From the NCBI RefSeq assembly GCF_000820165.1, contig NZ_CDDD01000096.1, forward strand, positions 1 to 64,000: a DNA stretch of 64,000 nt. The letters are read 5' to 3'. Position numbers and translations under genes: made by a program. Shown piece after piece: positions 1-12,845 of the stretch; the first letter of the stretch is position 1; each line of letters opens with the position of its first letter. Source of the DNA: Aeromonas taiwanensis (GTDB lineage Bacteria > Pseudomonadota > Gammaproteobacteria > Enterobacterales > Aeromonadaceae). Below the pieces are notes generated by a model, which ran no database searches, was not told where the DNA came from, and worked only from the letters and a program-made list of their open reading frames with translations.

Positions 1-19
1 AGCCCAGTAACGACCACCA
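1..19 (+). tRNA. 3' end of a tRNA gene (cut by window edge)
   Basis: The first 19 bases read as the end of a tRNA: T-loop tail AGC (1-3), T-stem 3' half CCAGT (4-8), acceptor 3' strand AACGACC (9-15), discriminator A (16) and an encoded CCA (17-19). A terminator follows six bases later, as expected at the end of a tRNA operon. tRNA genes upstream of nadA are common in gammaproteobacteria. The anticodon lies outside the window, so the isotype cannot be assigned. Confidence 0.72.
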
Positions 20-24
20 TCTTG

Positions 25-51
25 AAAAGCCTGCAGCCAGCGGGCTTTTTT
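25..51 (+). terminator. Rho-independent terminator of the tRNA transcript
   Basis: A ten-pair stem (25-34 with 40-49, one T-G wobble) encloses the five-base loop AGCCA and runs into a T tract. It lies six bases after the tRNA CCA end and probably ends that transcript before nadA. Confidence 0.8.
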
Positions 52-303
52 GTTGCTGTTTGCCAGTGCTCTCGCCATCGACTGACTTGCCGACGACGGC
101 GTCACTTCCCTCTCCATACCATCTGACTGCGCCATGGAGCCGTGATCCCGCAGCGAGAGAGTTCCCCTAGAGGCAGCCCGGCGTGAGCAAGCCCGGTGCC
201 ATCCGGCAATACCTTCGGGCCGGAATGAGAACAGATTGCTCATGCAGGCGTCGAGAGTGGGGCTGAGATGGATTTGCTGATGGGTTTGTGCACGGCTTCT
301 GGT

Positions 304-309
304 TATAAT
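304..309 (+). promoter_or_regulatory. possible nadA -10 box
   Basis: A perfect TATAAT lies 34 bases before the nadA ATG. No good -35 hexamer is seen at 16-18 bp, so the call rests on the -10 match and position. The 60-303 stretch otherwise shows no gene. Confidence 0.4.
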
Positions 310-343
310 TTTGGCCTTTCCGAGCGTTGATGGAACAGTCGCA

Positions 344-1417
344 ATGAGCAATGCACTGAACAATGTCCCGCCGGTAGTCGAGATGGACTACCCCTTTCCG
401 GCCAAGCCGAAGCCCCTGACCTCCGAGCAGAAGGCGACCCTGATCGCCGAGATCAAGACGCTGCTGCAGGAACGCCAGGCCGTGCTTGTTGCCCACTACT
501 ACACGGATCCCGAGATCCAGGCCCTGGCCGAAGCCACCGGCGGCTTCGTCGGCGACTCCCTCGAGATGGCCCGCTTCGGGCGTGACCATGCCGCCCAGAC
601 CCTGATCGTGGCCGGGGTGCGCTTCATGGGGGAGACCTCCAAGATACTGAGCCCCCACAAGCGGGTGCTGATGCCGACCCTGGAAGCGGAGTGCTCCCTC
701 GATCTGGGCTGCCCCATCGACCAGTTCTCCGCCTTCTGCGATGCCCACCCCGATCACATTGTGGTGGTCTATGCCAATACCTCGGCGGCGGTGAAGGCGA
801 GAGCCGACTGGGTGGTCACTTCCAGCATCGCCCTGGAGATCGTCGAGCACCTGGACAGCCAGGGCCACAAGATCATCTGGGGACCGGACAGGCACCTCGG
901 CGCCTATATAGAGAAGAAGACCGGGGCCGAGATGCTGCGCTGGCAGGGTCACTGCATCGTGCACGACGAGTTCAAGGCCAAGGCGCTGCGTGAGCTCAAG
1001 GCCCAGAACCCTGATGCCGCCGTGCTGGTGCACCCGGAGTCCCCGGCCTCCGTCATCGAACTGGCGGATGCGGTGGGTTCCACCAGCCAGCTCATCAAGG
1101 CAGCCAAAGAGCTGCCCCAGCAGAAGCTGATCGTGGCGACCGATCGCGGCATCTTCTACAAGATGCAGCAGGCCTGCCCGGAGAAAGAGATGGTGGAAGC
1201 GCCGACCGGCGGTGATGGCGCCACCTGCCGCAGCTGCGCCCACTGCCCCTGGATGGCGATGAACGGTCTGGTGGCGATCAAGGAAGCGCTGACCGACGGC
1301 GCCGAGCGTCACGAGATCCATGTGGATGAAGCGCTGCGCCTGAAGGCCCTGATCCCGCTGGACCGCATGCTCAACTTTGCCGCCGAGCTCAGGCTCAAGA
1401 CCAGTGGCAACGCCTGA
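344..1417 (+). CDS. nadA: quinolinate synthase NadA
   Basis: This enzyme condenses iminoaspartate with dihydroxyacetone phosphate to quinolinate in de novo NAD synthesis. It is cytoplasmic and carries a [4Fe-4S] cluster. The 357-residue protein has the family hallmarks HYYTDPEIQ near residue 46, [26 protein letters not shown] with cluster-ligand cysteines, and C-terminal [16 protein letters not shown]. The ATG at 344 was chosen over an in-frame TTG at 311, which would sit directly on the -10 box. It is monocistronic here, with its own terminator and the convergent yeaD beyond it. Confidence 0.97.
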   Translation: MSNALNNVPPVVEMDYPFPAKPKPLTSEQKATLIAEIKTLLQERQAVLVAHYYTDPEIQALAEATGGFVGDSLEMARFGRDHAAQTLIVAGVRFMGETSKILSPHKRVLMPTLEAECSLDLGCPIDQFSAFCDAHPDHIVVVYANTSAAVKARADWVVTSSIALEIVEHLDSQGHKIIWGPDRHLGAYIEKKTGAEMLRWQGHCIVHDEFKAKALRELKAQNPDAAVLVHPESPASVIELADAVGSTSQLIKAAKELPQQKLIVATDRGIFYKMQQACPEKEMVEAPTGGDGATCRSCAHCPWMAMNGLVAIKEALTDGAERHEIHVDEALRLKALIPLDRMLNFAAELRLKTSGNA

Positions 1418-1438
1418 TCGTCTCCGAGAACAAGATGC

Positions 1439-1470
1439 AAAGAGGGCTCCTGCGGGAGCCCTCTTTTTTT
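1439..1470. terminator. terminator between nadA and yeaD
   Basis: A twelve-pair stem (1439-1450 with 1455-1466, loop TGCG) is followed by a T tract on the plus strand and preceded by As. It can therefore stop nadA from the left and, less strongly, yeaD from the right. Confidence 0.88.
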
Positions 1471-1488
1471 ATGGGATTGTCACACCCA

Positions 1489-2355
1489 TCAGATGATGAC
1501 GGTGGAGAAGCTGTGCTCCTCGTCCGGCGCCACAGTGACACCGGTCTCGTCGGAGATGGCCGCCTCGACACATAGCATGGTGAGATAGCCATCGTCACTC
1601 ATGTCGGCCATGGCGCTGGCGCCTTCCAGCCAGGGTGTCCAGACTACCACGCTGTCGTGGTTGCCATTCACCACCCGGGTGGTGCGCTCGCCATCCTGTA
1701 CGCTGACCATGGCGTCGGGCTGGCGATAGATGCGATCCATGGCCGCCGTCACCCTCAGGGGGCCCTGCTGACGCTCGGTCTGGCCGGTCAGCTTGTCCAG
1801 ATAAGGTTCGCCCAGACCGGTCACGGCTACCGCGTGCGGCGCGCTGATCTGCAGATAGGTGTGCAGGGCTGCGTTGTAGGTGAGAGGGGCCTTGCCGGTG
1901 TTGCGGGTGGTCAGCACCAGGGAGAGCTCCTTGCCTACCAGCACGTCCAGCTCCAGTTCGAAGGCGTGGGGCCAGAGGACGCGGCTGGCATCGCTATCGC
2001 GCAGAGACAGGTGGACGAGCGTGCCATCCCCGTGGTCGGAGACGCCATCCAGGGTCCACAGGCTGGTGCGGGCGAAGCCATGGGCGGGCTTGCCGCTGCC
2101 GACCCGGGCGGGGGAGGGGCCAAACCAGGGCCAGCAGAGGGGAATACCACCGCGGATGGGCTTGCTGCCATCCAGTATGGCCTTGTCGCTGAGCCAGATG
2201 GAGGCGGGCTCGTCATGGCGCTGATAACTCAGTACGTGGGCGCCAAACAGGCTGATCTCGGCCCTGGCGTATTGGTTGTCGATGGTCAGTTGCGGTTGGC
2301 CATCCGCACGATGGCTGAGAGTACAGTGAGCGGTCAGAGTGCGTGTCGGTGTCAT
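1489..2355 (-). CDS. yeaD: D-hexose-6-phosphate mutarotase (YeaD family)
   Basis: This is a predicted glucose-6-phosphate 1-epimerase of the galactose-mutarotase-like fold, interconverting alpha and beta anomers of hexose-6-phosphate in the cytoplasm. The 288-residue length is normal for the family. RGGIPLCWPWFGP near residue 67 and the conserved central and C-terminal segments match it. The ATG at 2355 has AGGA eleven to twelve bases upstream. It lies downstream of gapA on the same strand, as in enterobacteria. A terminator between the two genes suggests partial read-through or a separate promoter. Confidence 0.9.
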   Translation of the reverse strand: MTPTRTLTAHCTLSHRADGQPQLTIDNQYARAEISLFGAHVLSYQRHDEPASIWLSDKAILDGSKPIRGGIPLCWPWFGPSPARVGSGKPAHGFARTSLWTLDGVSDHGDGTLVHLSLRDSDASRVLWPHAFELELDVLVGKELSLVLTTRNTGKAPLTYNAALHTYLQISAPHAVAVTGLGEPYLDKLTGQTERQQGPLRVTAAMDRIYRQPDAMVSVQDGERTTRVVNGNHDSVVVWTPWLEGASAMADMSDDGYLTMLCVEAAISDETGVTVAPDEEHSFSTVII

Positions 2356-2406
2356 AAAGAGTCCTGTGCTCGGTAGTTCGGAAGGAATGCCTGGGATTCA
2401 GAATAC

Positions 2407-2435
2407 AAAAAAGGCGGCCAATGGCCGCCTTTTTT
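2407..2435 (-). terminator. gapA terminator
   Basis: A GGCGGCC/GGCCGCC stem (2413-2419 with 2423-2429) is flanked by six As and six Ts, so it is a strong bidirectional-looking terminator. It sits 27 bases past the gapA stop and just ahead of yeaD. Confidence 0.88.
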
Positions 2436-2461
2436 CACGCTACGCGATTGCGCATCCCAAA

Positions 2462-3463
<1,002 letters not shown>

Positions 3464-3503
3464 TTACCTAACTGTTCAGTAGTCAAAGAAAATTCCGTTT
3501 GTA

Positions 3504-3531
3504 AATTTACTAGAACTCACCTGTGAGTCAA
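3504..3531 (-). promoter_or_regulatory. gapA promoter
   Basis: On the minus strand TTGACT (3531-3526) and TAAATT (3509-3504) are separated by 16 bases and lie 47 bases before the gapA ATG. The -35 matches consensus at five of six positions and the -10 at four. Confidence 0.55.
3515..3528. promoter_or_regulatory. palindrome overlapping the gapA -35
   Basis: ACTCAC and GTGAGT are separated by CT, forming a perfect 14-base inverted repeat that covers part of the -35 and the spacer. The position suits a repressor. The cognate protein is unknown; it is not a full CRP or Cra consensus. Confidence 0.4.
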
Positions 3532-3803
3532 CCAACATTCTGCGCGAAATTGCGCTATATCATGAAAAACTGTGAAATTTATTTTCGGTTTATGTAACTG
3601 GCTACCAGCTTTTGTTGAATGCATCATCAGCAAAGTGGGGCGCAGAGAACAACAATAGTGCCTGCCCGGTCACACATCCAGCCGGGGAGATATGTAAAAA
3701 TGTGCCCGGTTTAGCATGGCCAAAGAGCCACTGTTCAAGTACCAACCATAAAAATTAATCACAAAATAGCGTAGACAGAATCCACAGCGGGAATTCTCAA
3801 ACT

Positions 3804-5993
3804 ATGACCACCCTGATTGAACAGCTGGCTGCCGCCAAAGGCATTGCCAGTGAATATGTCGATGCCTGGGGCCAGTCGGCCCTGGTATCCGAAGAGAGCA
3901 AGGCCGCCATGCTGGGCGCCATGGGTTACCGCGTCGATGACGAGGCCGCCCTGACCGAGCAGCTGGAGCAGGAGCATCGCCAGCACTGGCTGCGGCCACT
4001 GGATCCCGTGATGGTGGTGCGCAGTGGCGAACCCATCAGCCTTGAAGTCCGTCTGCCCATCGAATTCGTCAACGACGCCCTCCACTGGCAGATCGCGCTG
4101 GAGCAAGGCTCCCGGCTGTCCGGCCAGCTGACTCCCATCGAAGGGGAGCTGGTCGGTGTCGCCGAGTTCGAAGAAATGGAGTGCCAGGCCTACCGGGTTG
4201 CCCTGGATGTGCAGCCTGCGCTGGGGTATCACCAGTTGCAGCTGCTGGAAGAGGGCAATGACGAACCGCTGGCCTCCATGCGTCTCATCGTCGCCCCCAA
4301 GTCCTGCTACAAGCAGGCGCCCATCGCCAACGGCCGCAAGGTGTGGGGTCCGAGTGTGCAGCTTTACTGCCTGCGCAGCCGCCACAACTGGGGCATCGGC
4401 GATTTCAGCGATCTCGGCCAGTTGGTGGAGAAAGCCGCCGCCTGGGGTGCCCACTTCGTCGGTCTCAACCCCATTCATGCCCTCTATCCGGCCAACCCGG
4501 AGAGTGCCAGCCCCTACAGCCCCTCGTCCCGTCGCTGGCTCAACGTCGCCTATATCGATGTGGAAGCGGTGCCCGAATTCCTGGGCAACGCGCGCCTGAA
4601 AGCGGAGGTGGCGAGCCCGGCCTTCCAGCAGCACCTCACCTCCCTGCGGGTGAAGGACAACGTGGACTACACCGGCGTCATCCAGACCAAGATCGGCATG
4701 CTGCGCCAGGTGTTTGACGAGGCAAGCTTCAGTGCCGAGCGTCAGGCGGCGTTCGATGCCTTCGTGGCCGCCGGTGGCGACAGCCTGCAGCAGCAGGCCG
4801 CCTTCGACGCCCTGCAGGCCCACTTCTATGGCCTGGGCGACAATGCCTGGGGCTGGCCGGTGTGGCCTGAGCCGTTCCGTGACTACCACAACCCGGCCGT
4901 TGCCGCCTGGATGGCCGAGCACAGTCAGGACGTGGCGTTCTACCTCTACCTGCAGTTCCTGGCCGACGAACAGCTGGCCCGGGCCGATGCCCGCGCCAAG
5001 GCCGCCGGCATGGTGATGGGGATCTACCGGGATCTGGCGGTGGGCGTCTCCGAAGGTTCCACCGAGATCTGGGCGAACCGGGATCTCTACTGCCCGAAAG
5101 CATCGGTCGGTGCGCCGCCCGATATTCTCGGCCCGTTGGGTCAGAACTGGGGCCTGCCCCCCATGAACCCGAACCAGCTGTTCGAGGCTGCCTACCAGCC
5201 CATGGTGGATCTGTTCCGCGCCAACATGCGTTCCTGCGGTGCGCTGCGTATCGACCACGTGATGGCCTTGCTGCGTCTGTGGTGGGTGCCGCCCGGAGCG
5301 TCCGCCGCCAAGGGGGCCTACATCTATTATCCGGTCAACGACCTGCTGGGGATCCTGGCCCTCGAATCCCACCGCAACCAGTGCCTGCTGATCGGCGAGG
5401 ATCTCGGCACCGTACCGGAAGGGATCGATGTGACCCTCAAGGAGAACGGTGTCCACTCCTACAAGGTGTTCTTCTTCGAACGCTCCAAGGACGATGGCGG
5501 TTTCATCTCGCCTGCCCATTACGCCGAGCAGGCGATGTCCGCCCTGACCACCCACGACATGCCGACCCTCAAGGGCTTCTGGCATTGTGACGATCTGGCG
5601 CTGGGGCGCGAACTGGGGCTTTACCCCGATGAAGAGGTGCTCAAGACTCTGTATGCTGATCGCCACCAGGCCAAGCAGCGGATCCTTGACAGCCTGCACG
5701 GTCATGGGGTCATCTCTGACAATATCAGCCACGACGTGAACTGGGTCGGCATGAACACCGAACTCAACCACGGTCTGCAACTGCACATGTCCCGTGGCAG
5801 CTGTGCCCTGTTCAGCACCCAGCTGGAAGACTGGCTGGAGATGGACAAGCCGGTGAACGTGCCGGGCACCAGTTATGAATACCCCAACTGGCGTCGCAAG
5901 CTCTCCCGGGATCTGGAGGATATTTTTGCCGATGAGGCGCTCAAGAATCTGGCGGGCAAGATGAGCCGGGCCCGTGACGAGGCCAGCCGTTGA
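3804..5993 (+). CDS. malQ: 4-alpha-glucanotransferase (amylomaltase) MalQ
   Basis: This GH77 enzyme disproportionates maltodextrins, releasing glucose and lengthening acceptor glucans. The 729-residue protein has an N-terminal beta-rich extension of about 150 residues, as in E. coli-type MalQ, then the catalytic barrel. Catalytic residues are visible: D484 in LRIDHVM, E532 in IGEDLG and D585 in TTHDMP. It is the first gene of a malQ-glgB-glgX block, with glgB 82 bases downstream, so maltodextrin use and glycogen processing are linked. The RBS is weak. Confidence 0.96.
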   Translation: MTTLIEQLAAAKGIASEYVDAWGQSALVSEESKAAMLGAMGYRVDDEAALTEQLEQEHRQHWLRPLDPVMVVRSGEPISLEVRLPIEFVNDALHWQIALEQGSRLSGQLTPIEGELVGVAEFEEMECQAYRVALDVQPALGYHQLQLLEEGNDEPLASMRLIVAPKSCYKQAPIANGRKVWGPSVQLYCLRSRHNWGIGDFSDLGQLVEKAAAWGAHFVGLNPIHALYPANPESASPYSPSSRRWLNVAYIDVEAVPEFLGNARLKAEVASPAFQQHLTSLRVKDNVDYTGVIQTKIGMLRQVFDEASFSAERQAAFDAFVAAGGDSLQQQAAFDALQAHFYGLGDNAWGWPVWPEPFRDYHNPAVAAWMAEHSQDVAFYLYLQFLADEQLARADARAKAAGMVMGIYRDLAVGVSEGSTEIWANRDLYCPKASVGAPPDILGPLGQNWGLPPMNPNQLFEAAYQPMVDLFRANMRSCGALRIDHVMALLRLWWVPPGASAAKGAYIYYPVNDLLGILALESHRNQCLLIGEDLGTVPEGIDVTLKENGVHSYKVFFFERSKDDGGFISPAHYAEQAMSALTTHDMPTLKGFWHCDDLALGRELGLYPDEEVLKTLYADRHQAKQRILDSLHGHGVISDNISHDVNWVGMNTELNHGLQLHMSRGSCALFSTQLEDWLEMDKPVNVPGTSYEYPNWRRKLSRDLEDIFADEALKNLAGKMSRARDEASR

Positions 5994-6075
5994 GCCTTAA
6001 TCGCCAACATGTGACTCACTTTCATCCGCTTCGGCCCAGGCCGAAGCGGATGTTCAGCCATCAAAGGAAATGTCG

Positions 6076-8252
6076 ATGCCCGTTGAACGTTTGGTTGCCG
6101 CCCGCTGTGCCGATCCCTTCTCCCATCTAGGCCTGTTGGCCAATCCGGATGGGCCAGGCCTGAAACTCACCGCCTGGTTGCCCGATGCGCTCGAGGTCCG
6201 GGTCAGAGACCTCAAGTCCGGCAAGATAGTTGCCACCCTGACCGCCGCTGATGAAGCGGGCCTCTTTGAAACTGTTTTCACCCGCCGCAAGAATCCCTTC
6301 CCCTACCAGCTCATCGCCCGCTACGCCGACGCCAGTGTCGACATCATCGATCCCTACCAGTTCCAGGCTGCCGCCTGGGAAGGACTGGCAGAGCTGACCT
6401 GGCAACCGGAGAACCTCTACCACACCCTCGGTGCCCAGCTGCGCACCGTTGAACACCTCGGCCAGCAGGTAGAAGGGGTGCGCTTTGCTGTCTATGCGCC
6501 GAGCGCCACTGCGGTGAGCCTCATCGGCGACTTCAACTTCTGGGACGGCCGTCGCCACCCCATGCAACGCAGCCAGTGCGGCCACTGGGTGCTGTTCGTG
6601 CCGGGCCTGAAGGCGGGGGATCGCTACAAGTTCGAACTCAAAGACCCCATGGGCAACCGGCTGCCCCACAAGAGCGACCCAGTGGGCTTTTACAGTGAAC
6701 AGTACCCCTCTTTTGCCTCCGTGGTGTACGACCACGATCAGTACCAGTGGCAGGATGCCGACTGGCGCGAGAGCCAGCGCAATGACAAGCGGGAGCAGCC
6801 GCTCTCCATCTACGAGCTGCACGTCGGCTCCTGGAAGCGCCACCCCAACGGCGACAGCCTGAACTGGCGCGAGCTGGCGGTGGATCTGGTGAACTACGTC
6901 AAGGAGATGGAGTACACCCACATCGAACTGCTGCCGGTCTCCGAGCACCCCTTCACCGGCTCCTGGGGCTACCAGCCGGTGGGCATGTTCTCCCCCACCA
7001 GTCGCTACGGCACGGCTGATGATTTCAAATATTTCGTGGATCAGTGCCACCAGGCCGGGATCGGCGTCATCCTGGACTGGGTGCCCGCCCACTTCCCGTC
7101 CGATGCCCACGGCCTTGCGCGCTTCGACGGCACGCCGCTGTATGAATACGAGGATCCGCGCCGTGGCTGGCACCCGGACTGGAACTCCTACATCTATGAC
7201 TTCGGTCGCGACACCGTGCGCCAGTTCCTGGTGGCCAGCGCCCTGTTCTGGCTCGACAAGTTCCACGTGGACGGCCTGCGGGTGGATGCTGTCGCCTCCA
7301 TGCTCTATCTGGACTATTCGCGCAACGCCGGCGAGTGGGTCCCCAACGTCGATGGTGGCAACCACAACTACGAGGCGATCAGCCTGCTCAAGTGGACCAA
7401 CGAGGAGGTGTACGGCAAGTATCCCCACGCCATGACCATCGCCGAGGAGTCCACCGCCTTTGCCGGTGTCTCTCGTCCCACCTTCCTGGGGGGCCTGGGG
7501 TTCGGCTTCAAGTGGAATATGGGCTGGATGCACGACACCCTCAGCTACATGCAAAAAGAGCCCATCCACCGCCGCTACCACCACAACGACATGACGTTCT
7601 CCATGGTGTACCACTATGACGAGAACTTCATTCTGTCCCTCTCCCACGATGAGGTGGTCCACGGCAAGCACTCCCTGCTCTACAAGATGCCCGGCGACGA
7701 GTGGCAGCAGGCGGCGAACCTGCGCGCCTACATGGGCTTCATGTATGCCCACCCCGGCAAGAAGCTGAACTTCATGGGGACCGAGATCGCCCAGAGCAAC
7801 GAGTGGAACCACGATGCCCAGCTGCCCTGGCACCTGCTGCAGTATCCCAAGCACGGCGGTCAGCAGCGGCTGATCCGGGATCTCAACCACCTCTACCGTC
7901 ATGAAGCTGCCTTGTACGAGGCCGACTATGAGCAGACCGGCTTCCGCTGGCTGGATCACAACGACGCCGACAACAGCATCTTCGCCTGGCTGCGCGCCGA
8001 CAAGCTGGGGGCTAACCCCCTGGTGGTGGCCTGCAACTTCACCCCGGTGCCGCGCATCGCCTATCGCCTGGGGGTGCCGGCGGCCGGTCACTACCGGGTG
8101 GTGCTCAACACCGACAGCGAGCATTACTGGGGCAGCAATTACGATGTAGGTCTGGTTTTCGTCGCCGAGCCGACCCCCTGGCAGGGCATGGCGCACAGCA
8201 TAGTGCTGGACTTGCCGCCGCTCGCGACCTTGTTCATCAAACAGGAGTCTTG

Positions 8253-8253
<1 letters not shown>
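6076..8253 (+). CDS. glgB: 1,4-alpha-glucan branching enzyme GlgB
   Basis: This enzyme transfers oligoglucan blocks to form alpha-1,6 branches in glycogen (GH13, subfamily 9 type). It has two N-terminal beta domains (CBM48-like), then the barrel with LRVDAVAS (nucleophile D404), AEEST (acid/base E457) and LSHDEVVHGK (D525). An in-frame ATG also exists at 6070. However, AAAGGAA ends immediately before it, whereas the ATG at 6076 has that Shine-Dalgarno at seven bases, so 6076 is preferred (725 residues). The stop codon overlaps the glgX start. Confidence 0.97.
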
Positions 8254-10394
<2,141 letters not shown>

Positions 10395-10450
10395 AGGGAA
10401 GCGGCCGGAGTGGGTATGCTGGCCACCGTTATCAGTGGTGAGGAGTCGGA

Positions 10451-10837
10451 ATGAGCAGTAACAACCCCGAACAGTGGCGCGACAAGCTGAGCGCCGAACA
10501 GTATCACGTCTGCTGGGAGAAAGGCACGGAGCGTCCCTACAGTGGTGCCCTGCTGCACAACCGCAAGAGTGGCGACTACCTGTGCGTCTGCTGCAAGAGC
10601 GTGCTGTTTCACTCGGATGCCAAGTTCGACTCCGGCTGCGGCTGGCCTTCGTTCGACCGGGCCATCGAGGGGACGGTGACCTACACCGAAGACAACAGTC
10701 ACGGCATGAAGCGGGTGGAGATCACCTGCAGCCAGTGCGGTTCCCACCTCGGCCACGTCTTCCCTGACGGGCCGACCGAGACCGGCCAGCGCTACTGCGT
10801 GAACAGCCTGAGTCTGGACTTCGATCCCGACGCCTGA
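10451..10837 (+). CDS. msrB: peptide-methionine (R)-S-oxide reductase MsrB
   Basis: It reduces methionine-R-sulfoxide in oxidised proteins. The 128-residue single-domain form shows two zinc CxxC pairs (C45/C48 and C93/C96), the resolving C63 in SGCGWPSF and the catalytic C116 in RYCVNS, so all key residues are present. There is no signal peptide, so it is cytoplasmic. GAGGAG lies upstream of the ATG. It follows glgX by 56 bases and may be read from the same transcript. Confidence 0.97.
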   Translation: MSSNNPEQWRDKLSAEQYHVCWEKGTERPYSGALLHNRKSGDYLCVCCKSVLFHSDAKFDSGCGWPSFDRAIEGTVTYTEDNSHGMKRVEITCSQCGSHLGHVFPDGPTETGQRYCVNSLSLDFDPDA

Positions 10838-10861
10838 GGTTTTGCCCGGCATAGAGACAAC

Positions 10862-10893
10862 AACGGCGCCCCTGCCAGCAGGGGCGCCGTTTT
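10862..10893. terminator. terminator between msrB and chrA
   Basis: A thirteen-pair stem (10862-10874 with 10879-10891, loop CCAG) lies between two convergent genes. The T tract is short on each side. Confidence 0.75.
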
Positions 10894-10907
10894 CGTTGTG
10901 GCCGTAT

Positions 10908-12041
10908 TCAGACCTGCAGCAGGGCGGCCCCCGCCAACAGGCCGGCGAGGATCAGGATGGGCAGTTTCTGCACGCGCAGCAGGTAGAAGCCGAGGGCGGC
11001 CAGCGCCAGATCGGTGGGGGCCAGCACGGCGCTCAGCCACACCGGCTGATAGAGGGCGGCCAGCAGCAACCCCACCACGGCGGCGTTGATCCCGGTCACC
11101 GCCCCCGCCAGCCTGGGGCTGGCCAGCCAGCTCTGCCAGCAGGGCCCGAGGGCCCACAGCAGCAGGAACCCCGGCAGGAAGAGCGCCAGGGTGGCGAGCA
11201 GGGCCCCGGCCAGGGGCGTGGTGGGCAGCAATTGGGCGCCGAGGTAGGTGGCCAGGGTGAACATGGGGCCCGGCACCAGCTGGGCCAGCCCGTAACCGGT
11301 CAGAAACTGTTGCTGGTTGAGGGCGTGTCCCACGCTCTCCTGCAGCAGGGGCAGCACCACGTGGCCACCGCCAAACACCAGGCTGCCCGCCCGATAGAAG
11401 TCGGCGGCCAGCTGGCCGAGGGGGCCACCCAGCAGCGGCAGGCCGAGGAACAGCAGGGCGAACAGCAGCAGGGTGGGCCAGTGGGGTTGGCGCCGCGCGC
11501 CGGCCTGTGCAGCGGCCCCGCGCCCTTCCTGCCGGGCGCAGATGAGGGCCGCCCCCGCCAGCATGACGAGCTGGGTCAGGAGGCCGGGTTGCCACCAGAG
11601 GGCGGCGGCGGTGACCACCATGATCCCCTGTTGCAGCCCCGTCTTGCAGAACTGGCGGCTCATGGTGAGCACGGCATCGGCCACCACGATGAGCGCCAGC
11701 AGCTTGAGGCCGTGCAGGGCGGCATCCAGCCAGACATTGGCGCCCAGATAGCCCACGCCGATGGCGGCGGCCAGCAGCAGCAGGAAGGAGGGGAGGGTGA
11801 AGCCGACGAAGGCGGCCAGGGCGCCGCCGAACCCGGCGCGGTGGCGGCCGATGGCGAAGCCAAGCTGGCTGGAGGCGGGGCCGGGCAACAGCTGGCACAG
11901 GGCCAGCAACTGGGCGAACTCGGCCTGGGTCAGCCAGCGCAGGCGCTCGACGAAGGTGCGCTGAAAATAGCCGATATGGGCTGCGGGCCCGCCAAAGCTG
12001 ACACACCCCAGCCACAGAAACTGAATAAACACCTGCCCCAC
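10908..12041 (-). CDS. chrA: chromate transporter family protein (ChrA type)
   Basis: This inner-membrane protein has two homologous halves (long-chain CHR family), each with a PGP signature: LLPGPASSQLGFAIG in the N half and QLVPGPMFTLATYLG in the C half. At 377 residues with about ten hydrophobic segments it is typical. Known members export chromate with proton or sulfate coupling; the substrate here is inferred. The GTG start at 12041 is supported by AGGAG seven bases upstream. It stands alone, without a chrB-type regulator nearby. Confidence 0.87.
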   Translation of the reverse strand: MGQVFIQFLWLGCVSFGGPAAHIGYFQRTFVERLRWLTQAEFAQLLALCQLLPGPASSQLGFAIGRHRAGFGGALAAFVGFTLPSFLLLLAAAIGVGYLGANVWLDAALHGLKLLALIVVADAVLTMSRQFCKTGLQQGIMVVTAAALWWQPGLLTQLVMLAGAALICARQEGRGAAAQAGARRQPHWPTLLLFALLFLGLPLLGGPLGQLAADFYRAGSLVFGGGHVVLPLLQESVGHALNQQQFLTGYGLAQLVPGPMFTLATYLGAQLLPTTPLAGALLATLALFLPGFLLLWALGPCWQSWLASPRLAGAVTGINAAVVGLLLAALYQPVWLSAVLAPTDLALAALGFYLLRVQKLPILILAGLLAGAALLQV

Positions 12042-12159
12042 GCCACCACTCCTGTCTCGTTATCAAAGGCTCTGCCGGGATGATATGACAAAGGGATGAA
12101 CCTGTTATGACTATTCGGGCTATCCCGTTTGCACAGTGTGTCGCCCCGCGAACGATGGC

Positions 12160-12603
12160 TTATGGGGTGGGCTGGCTCGGTGTTGGCAGATAACAGCGGT
12201 CAGCCAGCCAGCAGGCGATGGACTGGCGACTGGCATCGAAATGAGGTTCGGGCAGGACCTCGGGGTCGCACCAGACCCAGCCCTCACACTTCTCCGGCTC
12301 CAGCAGTTGCGGCTCCCCTTCCACCTCGGCCAGCAGGGTGACAGAGACGTAGTGCAGGCCGCTCTCGCGCCAGGTTTCCAGGTTGTTGGTGACGGCGATG
12401 ACGCGGGGATGGTGGATGACGAAGCCCGTCTCCTCGGCCACTTCCCGGATGGCCGCCGACTCGAAGGTCTCCCCCAGCTCCAGATGGCCGCCGGCGATGG
12501 ACCAGTAGGGGGCATGGCTTCCCTTGCGCTTGCCGAGCAGCACCTGGCCCTGGCGGTTGGTGAGGATGACGCCGACCCCGACGCGGGGATAGGGAGTAGA
12601 CAT
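12160..12603 (-). CDS. Nudix hydrolase, NUDT15-like
   Basis: The 147-residue protein has a complete Nudix box (GGHLELGETFESAAIREV then AEETGF), giving Mg-dependent pyrophosphohydrolysis of nucleotide derivatives. The segments GVGVIL, LLGKRKGSH and LHYVSV resemble NUDT15/MTH2 proteins more than MutT proper, so (oxidised) purine dNTPs or other NTPs are plausible substrates. The ATG at 12603 has AGGAG nine bases upstream. An upstream in-frame extension has no RBS. Confidence 0.88.
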   Translation of the reverse strand: MSTPYPRVGVGVILTNRQGQVLLGKRKGSHAPYWSIAGGHLELGETFESAAIREVAEETGFVIHHPRVIAVTNNLETWRESGLHYVSVTLLAEVEGEPQLLEPEKCEGWVWCDPEVLPEPHFDASRQSIACWLADRCYLPTPSQPTP

Positions 12604-12809
12604 GGGGACGCTCCTGGCTGTGGTTGTACGACGAGGGGGATCCTGGCGCTGCACGATGGCTCCACCCAAAAAAACGGGCCCACCTTAGGACGGATAAGGG
12701 CGTTTCGCAAGCAATGGCCCCGGGGATCTTGATTGTCCACCACCCATCCGGATGGGGGGCTGGTGGGCCAACTGTCTTGCGTGCAAATTATTCAGCCCTC
12801 ACTGCTCAT

Positions 12810-12824
12810 GGGGTATACTACCCC
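12810..12824. promoter_or_regulatory. palindrome over the ohrR-like promoter
   Basis: GGGGTA and TACCCC flank TAC, a perfect 6+3+6 inverted repeat. It contains TATACT, a good -10 box, about 26 bases before the regulator's ATG. The location suits autorepression by the MarR-type protein. The -35 is poor. Confidence 0.45.
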
Positions 12825-12845
12825 CAGTCGTCAGCGGGGTGCCCC

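Noticed and set aside
311..343. Upstream TTG start for nadA
   Set aside because: It begins two bases after the TATAAT box, so it would not be on the transcript; the family N-terminus fits the ATG at 344.
3759..5786. 675-codon open frame antisense to malQ
   Set aside because: It is a shadow of the malQ reading frame in high-GC DNA. It has no RBS or recognisable domain, and all MalQ catalytic motifs are on the plus strand.
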